A stretch of DNA of 64,000 nt from Oscheius tipulae (Eukaryota; Nematoda; Chromadorea; Rhabditida; Rhabditidae), in contig JASJZH010000001.1 of assembly GCA_037178975.1 (NCBI GenBank), positions 7,734,501 through 7,798,500 on the forward strand, written 5' to 3'. The notes beneath the pieces were generated by a model. It had not been told where the DNA came from, did no database searches, and saw only the letters and a program-made list of their open reading frames with translations. A program made the translations under genes and the position numbers. Every line of letters begins with the position of its first letter. The stretch's first letter is position 1. This document shows positions 12,010 to 23,235 of the stretch, in pieces.

Positions 12010-14832
12010 ATGCCGTCTCCCCGTCATGTGTGGCTTCTTCTTTGCTGCCTACTCTGCCCAAGTCTCGCTCAATCTGGTACGGCTTCTTCTGGCTATAACA
12101 GTCCCTACGGTACGTCCACTTTCCTCTCCCTGGTAGTAGGAGCCCATAAGGGCTTGATATTTCTCAGTAGGCTGCCATTCCTGGGCCAAGATACGCCGAA
12201 AGAACTGTTCGAATGACGGCTGTTGAACCTAACTACCTCCTCGCGCTGCTGCCGATACCAGCAAGGAGATTGGAAGGTATTGGTCCAGAAATGGCCTTAT
12301 ATACTTTGGAATGAAGTGAAGTACCGGGAATTCTACTAAGTTTTCGAAAGAGCAGACTCAATACACTCTCATAAGACATCATCAGGCGCTGACGACTGTG
12401 ACCCGGACAAGTCTCTCTTCTACGACGCCGTGGCCTTCTTCGCTATCTCTCCCAATTGTCGCCTCGTTCTCAGTGCCCGCGATCCTATCACTGTCGATCA
12501 ACTCGACCAGGCCGATCGACTCGACAAGAAGAAGCTACGGAGCAAGTGTCTGACAGTGGACACGTCAGTTTTCCCAATTGGAAATGAAGACATCGGAATA
12601 ATTAGGAGAGAGGATGTGAATGAGGTGACATACTCTGCGTGAGTCCGGCTTTCTAATGACAAGTCAAGAATGGTTTAGGTACAAAATTAAGGATTACAGT
12701 GAGGCCAAAATCATTAACATTGCCGCCGTGAAAGGGAAGAGATTCGAGGCTGAACACTGGCACAGAACGTGTCATCTGAATCAGAAGAAGAGAATCATCA
12801 GATGCATGAATCTGAGGGACAAGGGCGGCGAGCAGGAAATAGCTTTCACGGACTACGAGGGAGACCACGAGCAGATTCGAAAGTTCAAAGACCAAGTCTG
12901 GCCTCTGCCTCCTACAGTCAACGTCAAGACTCACGACATCCTCTCCTACTACGACGAGTTCACGCAGAGTGACCATATCTGGGTAGGTCTCTTCCTCTTT
13001 TCTGACAGAATGAGTTGAAACGAGAGGAGTCGCAGCTTCTGGCCCAGGTGGAAACCATCTAGTCACCATCCAAATCGTGGCCTATCTTCTGTTACTGTAT
13101 TCGAGCCGTGCCGCCCTGTGAGAGAGAAAATGTACAGTAGTGATAAGCATATTTCAGATGGAGCACAATCTGCAATGGCTCTACAACATGGACATGGACG
13201 AGCAGGAGCTTCGAGGCAACAAGAGCATCCGTCTGACGACCTATCATCTCTCGAATCATCTCTCCAATCGTCCTCTGGTCATTCCTGTCTTCGCAGATGC
13301 CAGCGGTCTTGTCACGGCTCATTGTGAAGTGTCCAAGACGAACTGTCGCTACATCTACAACCGTGTGGATGCCAAGTCGGCCATGGAGAGTACCTGTCTC
13401 CTGGAACATCCCTTCTTGATCACACTCGGGGTCGTCATTCCGCCTAGAACAGTCAAAATCGATGAGGTGGATGGAACTCTGTCACCTCCAGTTGCCGCGC
13501 CTCTGATTGAGAGCCCCAGAGTTTCGGAGGGAATGAGAAAAGAGTCTTTCTGGCCAATCTACCTTCTCGCCTTGCTGACCTTCTTCCTCGTCTGCGGCAT
13601 GATGACTCTACATTTCCAGCCGGTCCCCGGACAGCCTCTCATCGATCTCTACGTGAGCTTCCTTTTCACTCTTTCCCATTACCGTCTCTGTCACCTTTTG
13701 CCCGATCTCATCCTGACTATGGCATCCTTTCATTTTCTTACCCTGTCTCTTGTCAAATGTCTCGGCCGGTCCAACCACTCTTTGGTCAGCCTCACATTAG
13801 CCGTCCAGTTTACACTTATTTCTTATTCTCTAGCCTCCTACCCTATCAAGGGGATTTAGTCCAATACCTATCTTTTTCCTATCTTCTTTCGGTAATGGTT
13901 AATAGTTCGGCAGGCAACCCCCCTCGTTCAAACGTGTTTTTGCGCGCATTTTTCAATTCGGCGGGATTTTTTTAATTTTTCTTCTCTTCCCCCGAGCTCT
14001 TTATTATTTTCGTCGCCTTGGCGGCGCTGTGGGCCGGGTAAATGATCTCATTTCTGTTGACTCCTATTGGATGTCCAATGGCCGACAGCAGATTCCATCG
14101 GCGAAGATATGCAGCTTCGAGCTCTGGAGTTCTTATGTACTCATAGAGCAGCGTGTGAATTGACGTTGCCAATGATTTTGTCCAGGGAGAGTATCTTTCC
14201 CTAACTTGATAGGTACTGTATATCATTACTCGTGATGGGCCCCGTCCTCACAACGAGTCTGACATTTCTTTGACACAAATTGGCCGTTAAACATCCCTTT
14301 TCTACGATTTTTGGTTTTAGTAAAAGTTTCTTACCTATTCTTTTCTGTATTTTTTTAAAGCGTCTCAGTTGCTACAATATATTTGGACATGACGAAAAAC
14401 CAGCAAAAATGAGGAAGAAAGCGATGATGAAAATAACATTGAGCCCGGTGAAGAGAAAAAATAAAAATCCCGCCGAATCGAAAAAAGCGCGCGAAAACAT
14501 GTTTGAACGAGAGGGTTGCCTGCCGAACTATTACCCTTCTTTCTTTTAAGTTGCCATCTTATGCCTATGTCTACTGGATTTGTTCCCTATTCCTGTTCCC
14601 CTATCAACATGCTCTCTTCTTGTCATGGTCATATCAGCCACGAACTGTCTTGTGACTAAGCCTGGACCTTAGAGCCTCTTTGGTGGTCCTAGTTCGGCTA
14701 ACTTGAAAGAGTCACGGTTATAATACACTAGTACGAGATTATGTTCAGATAAAACTTGACGAGGACATTTCTAACTGGCTCTATTCCTATAACAAATGGA
14801 GGCGAAGAAGAGAGCACAAGTCGACCGAGTAA
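12010..14832 (+). CDS. unrecognised type I membrane protein
   Basis: Exon 1 (12010-12109) gives a signal peptide (MPSPRHVWLLLCCLLCPSLA). Exon 2 starts at 12386 in phase and carries ADDCDPDKSLFYDAVAFF. Further exons cover about 12682-12980, a short one near 13012-13047, and about 13159-13652. One TM segment (FWPIYLLALLTFFLVCGMM) follows a Pro-rich linker. The final exon (14749-14832) encodes a short basic tail ending RRRREHKSTE and is in phase after a 1,096-nt intron. An AATAAA signal lies at 14857. The ectodomain has several paired cysteines and no domain I can name. It is probably a surface protein, possibly lineage-restricted. The last intron hosts a transposable element. Confidence 0.7.
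13891..14535. mobile_element. 645-bp TIR element, hAT-like MITE
   Basis: Long inverted repeats of roughly 110-130 bp start GGTAAT and share AATAGTTCGGCAGGCAACCC at both ends. The element is bordered by an exact 8-bp direct repeat CTTCTTTC (13883-13890 and 14536-14543), the target-site length typical of the hAT superfamily. The left end has a 6-nt extra GGTTAA-type insertion compared with the right. No transposase is present, so it is non-autonomous. The central 14000-14390 part is not inverted-repeated and contains an 84-codon minus-strand open frame (14226-13972) that partly overlaps the left arm. A second member of the family is at 46137-46537. Confidence 0.8.
13972..14226 (-). other. open frame inside the TIR element, possible captured fragment
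   Basis: An 84-codon minus-strand frame reads like ordinary protein (for example SPWTKSLATSIHTLLYEYI and then TPELEAAYLRRWNLLSAIG) with little low complexity until a lysine-rich end inside the terminal repeat. No family is recognised. It could be a fragment of host or transposon gene carried by the element, or chance. Confidence 0.25.
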
Positions 14833-14856
14833 AATTCTCCCATTTATACTTTGCAC

Positions 14857-14862
14857 AATAAA
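14857..14862 (+). terminator. polyadenylation signal AATAAA
   Basis: AATAAA lies 25 nt after the TAA of the plus-strand membrane-protein gene, which supports the choice of the last exon. Confidence 0.6.
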
Positions 14863-15023
14863 ACGTTTGTCATTGGAATCGATTTCCCGGATTACGGTAG
14901 CTGTCAAAAGTACGCAATCTCAAAAGCGGCGGTAGCGAAGCGATTTTGAACGGAGCTTCGCAGCTTTCTAATTGCTTTCTATCAGTCATTTCTTGTGCAA
15001 GTTCGGTCAAGAACAGGATTCAG

Positions 15024-18000
15024 ATGGATGCCCACGACGAGAACGCCAGTCCTCTTCGTAGCCAGCCGGTTAAGCGACTCTCGACTCTCAGTCCTTTCTC
15101 TGCAGCCAGTCCTCAGCACAGACGTCCCAACAAACAGCTAAAGGTAAGAGTCTGTTTGTTTCTTCACAAAGAAGGGTTCAGGAAAAGAACTACAATCGTT
15201 ACGAGGCCGATCCGAATATTGAGATGACCCTCTGCGAAGAGACGACTCTTTTGGAACAGAGCTGTCTCTCTCAGAACCAGACACTGGAAGTTCTTCCGGA
15301 GGAATCGGAAAAGACTCTGGAAACGGTCCCCTCCCTAGCTGATGAACTCGGTTAGTATTTTCGTATTTGTTTTCACCTGTAGCCTAGGAGCTCTCTCGAA
15401 TGGACAGGACGAAACTATACATGAGAGTACAGAGGCTCCCACCCTGGCGGAAGAGCTAGGTTTGTCAAGATTCGTAATTTGAGTTAGTGTCGCGACTTTC
15501 AGGGGCTCTTGATCAAAAAACAGAAAGAGAACTTGTCTTGGAGAGCAGAGAAATGGAGGAGAAGGAGGGAGAGACCACAGTCACAGAGGAAGTGTCTGGA
15601 GGATCGAATGAGCTACAAGAGACAATTTCACAAGATGACGAAGGAGATCAGACCAGCAAGAATGTAGAAGACGAGACTGACCAAAAGACTTTGAAAGAAC
15701 AGGATGTAGTGATCACTCCTGTTGAAGAGCCCGAAGTTCAAGAAGAGACTGCAGAGACACATCCAGTGGTCGATTTGCCAGTTGCTGTGGACGAAGAAGA
15801 ACAGGCTGACGAAACTTCGGAAGAAAAGTCAGTTCACGAGACTTTAGAAGGACAGAAAGACCTTCTGTCATGTGAGGATGAGTTGAAGGACACGACTGAT
15901 ATCGAAGCTGTCGAGCAGAAAGAAAGGTCTAGTGAGACCAAAGAAATGGATGAGTCAGTGCAAGACGAGGAAACGATCAATGTCGATGCCACACTGGAAG
16001 TCTCCTTTGGTTTTGGAATGGACTCGACGCAGGCTAACAACACTCTTCAACAAGTGTGTGTCGAGCTTGTGGAGACAGTCGAGGAAAATCTTCTGATCGA
16101 GGGAAGTCAGATCGTCACCACCGTGGTTGAAGAGATTACGGTGTTCGAGACTGTTACTAATGAGATGTCCGAGAAGGCCGTGATAATCTTCGAGGGAGAG
16201 ACCGCGACTGTGGAAGAGGACACAAATGCAGATAGTTTCTCGACCAAGATGGAAGAGAGCCAGGAGGACTTCCTCTCGGCCATTATCACTTCGGAACTCG
16301 ACCAGAATCCAGGTTTGTCTCCTCTCATCCCAAAACTTACAATAACTTTCAGCCTCCTGTTTCTCGCCCATTGTCGGCAGTCAACTGGAACCGATCCCGG
16401 AAAGTCCCGATCGTCAGCCGACTTCTTCTGTGCCCGCCCCCCGATCCCAGAATGACACCTCTTTGTTGGCTCAGCGCAAGCCAAATCTGTCCGAGTCTCT
16501 GTAGGTCCCCCTTTGCGCGACCAGTTCAAAATAAGCCTCGTCTAGAATTGATTTCGTCCTCACGGAGAAGAAGGTTGAGTACGAGATGGAGACTGCTGAA
16601 GCGACCAAGGAGATGGAGAAGAGAATGGTGAGTCTTGTCATCTGTACTGTCTCAGCTGTCAGACATTGTCTGTCCCTGTGAAATTGTGAGCACATTCTTT
16701 CAGAAGATTCTCGAACAAGAACTGGGAGTGTTGAAGAAGGAGAGAGACGACTACCAGTTCCTATTCGAATCCACTGGTCAGAAGAACAAGACAGAACTGA
16801 CAGCTCTTCGCCAACGATGTCACGAACTCGAGTCCGAAGTCGAGATTCTCCAGCAGAAACAGTTCAACGAGAGTCAGATGGTCAATCTACACGATCTCGG
16901 AGAGCGACTGGATCTGATGATGAAGGAGAGCGAGGCACAAGCTGAGGTTCGGGAGAACTTGACCAAGGAGCTGAAAGAGGCCAATGAGAAGCTGGATGAG
17001 CAGAGAGAGACTGTCAGGAAACTTGAAGAGGAACAGAAGCAGACCCTTCTCAACTCTCTGACTCAGATCGAAAGCCTGACCCAGCAGACCGAAGAACTGA
17101 GCAAGTTGACAGAAGACTTGAAGGAAAAGAACAGACTTCTGGAAGAGTCCGAGTTCCAGTCGGTTGAGATGGTCGAGGCTCTCAAACAGGACCTGGTTGG
17201 TTGTGTTTTCTCCATTTCTTATGAGGCAATCTTAGGAAAATGAGACCAAGGAACATGAGGAACTAACCGAAAAGTACAGGAAACTCGAAAGCGATATGGA
17301 GCTCCTGGTCATCAACCAAGAAGACCTGAAGGACAGAGATGGACAGGCCTTGGTGAGGTTCGCAGAGAAAACGACTGAATCCTGTTTAGAGCCAGTTGAA
17401 GACCAAAAAGGAGGAGCTGTCCGTTTTGGTAGAAGAGCTGAAACTGAAAGTCATGGGACTGGAAGAGGGTCTGACAAAAGCCGAAGACTCTTTCCAGATC
17501 ACTCTGGCAGAACAGGAGAAGAAGAAGGTCGAGCTCGAGGAAGAAATCAAAACCAAAGTCTCTGAACTGAGCAGTGTTCAGGAGAATGTGGGTCACTCCA
17601 CAGGCTATAGTACACCAGAAATTCAGCTAGAAATGTCCAAGGCTGATCTCCAGACAGTGGTAGACGATCTGGATCAGACCGTAATCGAGCTGACCGGACT
17701 AAAACAGGAGTTTGAAGAGTACAAGTCCCAGAAAGAACGATTGACCAGCGATCTTGAGACTCGTTTGCAGAGTACCATTGATAGATTGGTTTCAGAAAAG
17801 GTTTGTTCCCAAAAATAAACCTTAGAACAAAGATCTTTCAGGATCAGCTGGAGATTGAGAAGAAGACTCTGAATGATCGAATTGAGGAGCTCGAGAAGGC
17901 TCAGAAGGATTCGCAAGCCGAAGACCAGGCGAGACAATCTCTGGAAATGGATAAGATGGCAGAGGAGCTCCAGGCAAAAACCGCTGAATTGATCGAAGCT

Positions 18001-19764
18001 CAAGCCAGTGTGAGCCGTTTTTCTCGAATTAACTTTATAAATGTTTAGTTGGAACTCACGGAGGCTCGATTGACTGAACTTCAGGTGAATGTCTTGGAGC
18101 TGGAGAAGAGGATTGAACAGTTCGGAAAGACTACCGAAGAATTCGAAGAGTATAAGACCAGTGCCGAGTTGAACAAGACTCAACTGGTTACAGAGAAGGT
18201 AGACATTGGTACTGATTTTATTAGAACCTCATTTTACAGGAGCAGCTCGAGAAGGAGAAGATCGAACTCTCTGAGCGTGTAGGACATCTCGAGCAAGTTT
18301 CGCAAAGAGTCAAAGAATTGGAAACGGTCGAGGTCAAACTTCTCGACCAGATCTTGTCTCTCGAGAAGATGAATGCCGAGGAGAGAGCTGGCGAAGAATC
18401 CTGGAAGCAGAAAATGATCGATATGCAGGATCTCCACTCGGAGGAAGTGGTCTGCTTTGGATGCTTTTCTTTAGACCAACGAATTTCAGGGTCGTGTGGT
18501 CAAGGAAAAGAACGAGTTCAGCCAGCGCTGTCAGAAGCTGGAACAAGAGGTACAACACAGGGCTGACAGTCTCCAACAGGCTCAGAGCCAAATCGACAGT
18601 CTGAATGTGGCTCTCAAGGAGTCGCTCGAGCAGAAGGAGATTATCGAGGTAAACTCGTTTGAGACTACTCCTAAAACAAATCATGTTTCCAGACCAGAAT
18701 GGCCAATCTGCAGATGAGTATGGACGCCTCGCAGAAGAGCCTGATGCAGACAATCCAAGCTCTCGGGGAGAAGATGGACAGCCGAATGTCCAAGGCTGAC
18801 ACTGGCGAGATGGAGAAGGATTTGAAGGAAACAAAGGAACAGCTCGTAGAATGGAGACGAGTCGCGGAGGAAAGACTGGAAACGGTCAATGGACAGAACA
18901 AGGAGATTGATGAGTATCAGCAACAGATCAATCAGGCTCAGTCACAGGTTCGCTCTCTTTGCTTGTTGGGAGAAGAGAAAGTCCTCTGGTCGACAAAGGC
19001 ATTGACATTGTTTGATAGCTCTTGAAGAGATAATTACTGAATCCTACTGTCAAGAAGCATTCGACCAGGTATTTGAAAACGAAATTAGGCGGGAACCCGA
19101 ATGAACTGAAAGTAACTGATCAACTAAGATTCTCTTCCAGATTGACCAACTACGCTCAGAGTTATCATCTCTCCGTACCAAGAACGAAGAACTGAACAGT
19201 ATCGTAGTCACTCTGACCCAGAAAGCTGCCCAATTGGAAGATTTCCGGCTTCAAAATGAGGGTTTCTCGACTGCTGCTGGAGATTCCGAAAAGCTACAGG
19301 TTTGTATCTTTCTGAGACTCTTATTCTTCTTTCCAGAAGAGAATCGAAGCCTTGGAAGCTGATCTACTCAAGAAGACCAAGGATGCCGAAAAGGCTTGGA
19401 CCATGTGCGATGACATGGACGAGTTGGAAGAGAATTACAAGAAGCAGCTGAGCGAACAGTCCGAAGAGATTCAGAGACTGAAGGAGAAGTGCGGGGAGGC
19501 GGTCGCCACGGGAGGACTGCTCAATGTGCTTCGTCCTGACAAGTAAGATTTGGTCAACTTCATTTTGAAAACTACTTCTTTAGTCTCCAGAGACTGACCC
19601 CTGGCTCGGTGAACAACAGTCGCGACGATTCTGTTGCCTCGGCCAAGGAGGTCTTTGCCTCTCCCGCTCAGGAAAAGACCTATCTCGGTCAGACGGACAA
19701 GACCCAGTTTGAGCATGAGGCTAAGAGTCCGGTTAAGACGAACGCCAGCTGCAGACAGCAGTAA
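15024..19764 (+). CDS. large acidic coiled-coil protein
   Basis: The gene starts at the ATG directly after a GATTCAG acceptor (MDAHDENASPLRSQPVKRLS) and runs through many exons separated by 35-50-nt introns to a TAA at 19762-19764. The N-terminal third is Ser/Pro-rich and then strongly acidic (Glu/Asp/Thr/Val), with two related short blocks ending SLADELG and TLAEELG at successive exon ends. From about 16.7 kb the protein is almost continuous heptad coiled coil rich in Glu, Lys, Leu and Gln. The last part is non-helical (RLTPGSVNNSRDDS onward). Acidic N-terminus plus C-terminal coiled coil recalls TACC-type centrosomal or Golgin-type tethers, but the coil here is much longer than a TACC domain and I make no assignment. 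AATAAA follows at 19790. Confidence 0.75.
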
Positions 19765-19789
19765 CGACATTTACGGGTTTCATTTGGTC

Positions 19790-19795
19790 AATAAA
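19790..19795 (+). terminator. polyadenylation signal AATAAA
   Basis: AATAAA lies about 25 nt after the stop codon of the coiled-coil gene, in the short gap before the convergent UVSSA gene. Confidence 0.6.
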
Positions 19796-19864
19796 TCTCT
19801 CATATTTTAAAACGTGCCTGGAGTTTATTCGTGCACAATGTGGCCACCGGGCAGAAATTCGCTC

Positions 19865-19922
19865 CCCACCATAGCCGAGTGGTTAGCGCGCTTACCCTCA
19901 ACTGAGCGATCCGGATTTTTTT
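19865..19922 (+). repeat. tRNA-like repeat (SINE, partial)
   Basis: CATAGCCGAGTGGTTAGCGC is an A-box-like start, followed by AACTGAGCGATCCGGA and then TTTTTTTCGAGTTTCTAAG. The GAGCGAYCC block and the T-run followed by CGRRTTTCT recur in the copies at 27.2, 29.2 and 32.15 kb. Confidence 0.55.
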
Positions 19923-19954
19923 TTCGAGTTTCTAAGAGGGCCAAAGACGGCAGA

Positions 19955-22520
19955 TCATTTATGTAAGGCATGGACGAACTGGGAGCCGTGTTTCTTCTCG
20001 ATTTTCGCCCTCTGAATTGCATCCAAAGTGTCGCCTATCCGCTTGAGCGTCCTCTTGTCCAGCAGCTTCTTCTCCAGCCGATCGCGAACTACTTTTCCCT
20101 CAGTAGGAGCATATCTGTCCTTCTTTTTTTTCTTTAGACCTGACAGATCTTTCCCAGTTGCCAGCTCGATGTCCCTGTGGTATTCATGCTAACAGTATTT
20201 CAGCTTCACTCACCTTATGAACTCGTCTTCATCCAACTCAACTCTCTGGAGATCTGGAGCTACTGTGGGTATCTCAGCTACGGGAAAGCCTTCCTCGTCT
20301 CTGTCAACGATCGGTCCATGAATCGGGCATCTGAACCAGCTTAACAGGGCTAGGATCTGCTTACTTTGTCTTATCCCTCCTGGGACACAGCTCTCCGCTG
20401 ACCAGTCTCGCCCGACATTCCCGTTTTGGCCTCAGTTCTTCGCCAATAAATGGAAACATGCGGGTCTCGTAGACTGAAGAATCTACCTTGGTCGACCTGA
20501 AAAGTAGTTGGAAAACATTTAAAGGGACGTTGTCATGGGTGGATGAGTGAACGGCCGAACGCGTTTTCAAATCGGGTCCAGCGACGAACTTCCCCTGAAT
20601 CGTCGCGGGACCCAGTTTGAAAACACGTTCGGCCATCTACCCATAATGCCAGTGTTCCTTAAAAAAAGTGCTCACTCTGTCTCGTCCGGCGGTCTCCAGA
20701 ACCTGTGACCGTCGAAGTTGTTCTTCGGCGCCTCCACACTGCCTCTCTCCTCTCCCCAATACTTCAGATCGAGTCCGTAAGGGAGAACTGGTATTTTCTT
20801 GTTGTCTTCTCTTCTGACTTCGGATTTCTCCACTGTTTTGCTACAACACGGCTGATCGGCCTCCTCGTTTTTTCTGATCTTCTCCATAATGTATTTCGGA
20901 ACTTCGTAGGGTAGCACGAAGTCTTCCACTAAAAACCTCGGCTGACCAGGAAAGAGAAGTAAGAAGCAGCATAGGGATACAATAAGGCATCTACAGTAGT
21001 CCATCCACAGTAGCCTGTTCAAAATATCCCATGTACAGAACCTGAACGATGCCAAGTATTGTGCATGGAGGGACTGTTGACGGACTAGTGTAGGTGGGTT
21101 ACTGTGATGGAGTGGGGGTCTACTTTAACCGGGTTACCGTAGAAATGAGGAGAAAACTAAACCCCTGTATTACTGTAAGACCCACATTCTTTTTCCGGAA
21201 CATCTTCCATGTCACTGTCTTCCGAGTCACTATCATCCTTCTTGTGTTTCTTCCTGGTCAGTTTTAGCTCCTCCACCTTCTGAACGAGTCCAGCCAATCG
21301 AGACTTCAGCTCGACCAGTTGACCTATCTGTTCCTGTCGAGCTCCAATCTTTTGGAGGGCGGACAGAGAGTGGATGAGGTACTTTAGATACCCGTCCAGG
21401 GTTCGGTGCCCATCTCGAACAGCCTCGACTACGGCTTCATTGTCTTCGCTGACGAGAACCTCTGGCTGGATCGTCTTTAGGACTACCACCACGCCGTCTG
21501 TGATTCCGTTCAGGCGATCCTAGGACTGATTCATTGAGATAGAAAGGGTTCTCACATTATCTGAAGATGAGGGCTCATCGACAGTATCTAGGGAAGAAGA
21601 GTCCTCGAAGGAAGGGACGAGAATCCGAAGACCTGATTCGACCTCGGTTATACTTCTTTCGATGTCCCCCTTCGAACTTTCAAACTTTTCCATGATCTTC
21701 CTCGTCTTCTTCCCGTTCTGCTCAGCCACTTTCTGTTCTTGTTTCTCTCGAGCTCGTCTTTGTGCGTCTACTTCGGCTGTAGCCCTCTCGTAGTCTACGG
21801 ACTGAAAACGGGAGTTTGATCCGCAATAGGAGAGTCACTAACCTTCGAGTTTTGAAGGAACTGACAAATAAAGTCAAGACTGGGGTAGCCGGCTTGGAAC
21901 TTCTCGTGCCACGCCTTTATAGCCTAAAGCAAGGATCTGCGACTCAGTCTCACTGTCTGGGATAAGAAGAAGGTAAACATTGGTTTTCGTGGCGGGACCC
22001 CACTTCGTCTCAATGCAAAAGAAAATGTCGAAACCCACCTTAATAGCAGCAATCTTCAGCTCTTTAGCTCCTGCTGACGGTCCTGGCAGTGGCATTCGAA
22101 GCGGATTACTCTCACATACCAGTTCCAAAAACTCCTAAAGAACTGTCTGACACAAAAGTGGAATGATTACCGGTAGCTTCTCGATGATTTCCAGTCGGAA
22201 CTGATGGCTTCGATGGAAGAAGTAGTCGGTCAATAGCAGCGCGGCATGGCGTGTAACTGCATCCCATTTCTACACGATAATATTCAAATCTTTCCGAAAT
22301 CCTACCTCTAGATGAATAAAGAGTCTTTCCACAAGATCAGAAATAATCTGTACACTGCCTTTCACGAGATTTCTCAGCTCTTTGAACTCCCTGGCGTCGC
22401 TGGGCAGCTTTAGGTCATCGCCGCACAAAATCTTTAACTTAACCTCTTTCAGAAAATGGATTCTCTCACCTGTGAGATGAGTCTATTAACCAGACGGCCG
22501 GTCTGTGGAATTCCGTCCAT
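19955..22520 (-). CDS. UVSSA: UV-stimulated scaffold protein A homologue
   Basis: UVSSA stabilises ERCC6/CSB and brings TFIIH to stalled RNA polymerase II in transcription-coupled repair. On the minus strand the start is at 22520 (MDGIPQTGRLVNRLISQ). A VHS-like helical domain follows (GSVQIISDLVERLFIHLE, then FFHRSHQFRLEIIEKLPEF, closely like the human SHQFRMLVVSNFQEFLEL segment). A charged middle region ends in EDVPEKEC. Near the C-terminus is the conserved DUF2043 zinc-binding block CRARLVSGELCPRR, then CPIHGPIVDRDEEGFP, and a basic tail to a TGA at 19955. The introns are short except for one near 20530-20650 that contains a foldback repeat. All family landmarks are present, so it should be functional. 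Confidence 0.93.
20530..20652. repeat. foldback repeat in a UVSSA intron
   Basis: Two arms of about 50 nt are inverted copies (left ATGGGTGGATGAGTGAACGG, right its near complement ending CCATCTACCCAT), meeting around GACGAACTTCCCC. The arm end GGGTCCCGCGACGA resembles the GGGTCCCGCCACGA core of the dispersed repeat family. Confidence 0.7.
21985..22025. repeat. dispersed repeat core in a UVSSA intron
   Basis: GGTTTTCGTGGCGGGACCCC is the same core seen at about 50750 and, degraded, at 26465. It sits in an intron of UVSSA. Confidence 0.5.
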
Positions 22521-22889
22521 CGAAATTGTGAAACTCTAACCTTGTTTGCGAAATCAGCATGTCTTTATGAGCGTTGCTGCGCGGTTTTGGAGCGAGAGGT
22601 TTCGTGTTGGGACCCCCGTCAGATGGTTAAGTTCTTAATAAACCTCCAAAAAGACTAAGATACTCAAGACAGTATTGAATACCGAAATTTATTTACCATT
22701 ACGGTCACTGGTCTTCTCTTCACATTGGGTTGTACAGTCGGTCTTGTATTCGACAATCTTCTTCGAACACTCTCGCTACTTTGCCGTAGCAGTCGGTCTT
22801 AAGACAGATTTCATAATTGCGGAACAGCTCGTCTCCATGAATCGTCGTACAACCCTCCTCCTGCGTCTCCAAGAAGGTCAGCCATGAAA

Positions 22890-23235
22890 TGACGTCACCT
22901 TTGATGATAAAATGAGCTCTCCAAAAAGGTCAGCAGACGCAGGAGGAGGAAAGGCTCGCCTGACAATCGAGAGAGTCTCCACATTGATAATAGGGATAAG
23001 GGACAGGGCCACCTTACACATGCTTTAAGCTTTCTTCCCCAAGAGTACTTTGCGGTTCTACCTCGATTGGAGGGAATGCGGACAGGTTGTAGTGAGAGGA
23101 AAGGGTCACGACAGTTGGACAGAAGGATGTAGAAATCGAGCAGTTTTGGAAGGATCATTACTGGCATTGAGCCCCAAAGGGCGATAGCATTACTTGTTAT
23201 CATATAATAGGAGTGCGCTTTCGGCACTTCGAGAC
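22890..23235 (-). pseudogene. possible minus-strand membrane-protein exons or fragment
   Basis: Reading minus, 23235-23055 gives a hydrophobic stretch (NAIALWGSMPVMILPKLLDF) ending at a GTAGAA donor, and after a short intron a second frame starts VALSLIPIINVETLSIVRRA and reaches a stop near 22888. No start exon is found. The 5' end lies in a 29-nt inverted repeat (23207-23235) that is matched at 24252-24280. It may be the remnant of an inverted duplication of a membrane-protein gene. A complete gene with exons I missed is also possible. Confidence 0.3.

Noticed and set aside
15024-19764. Calling the coiled-coil gene TACC
   Set aside because: Only the general acidic-plus-coil layout agrees; the coil is far too long and no TACC-specific motif is visible.
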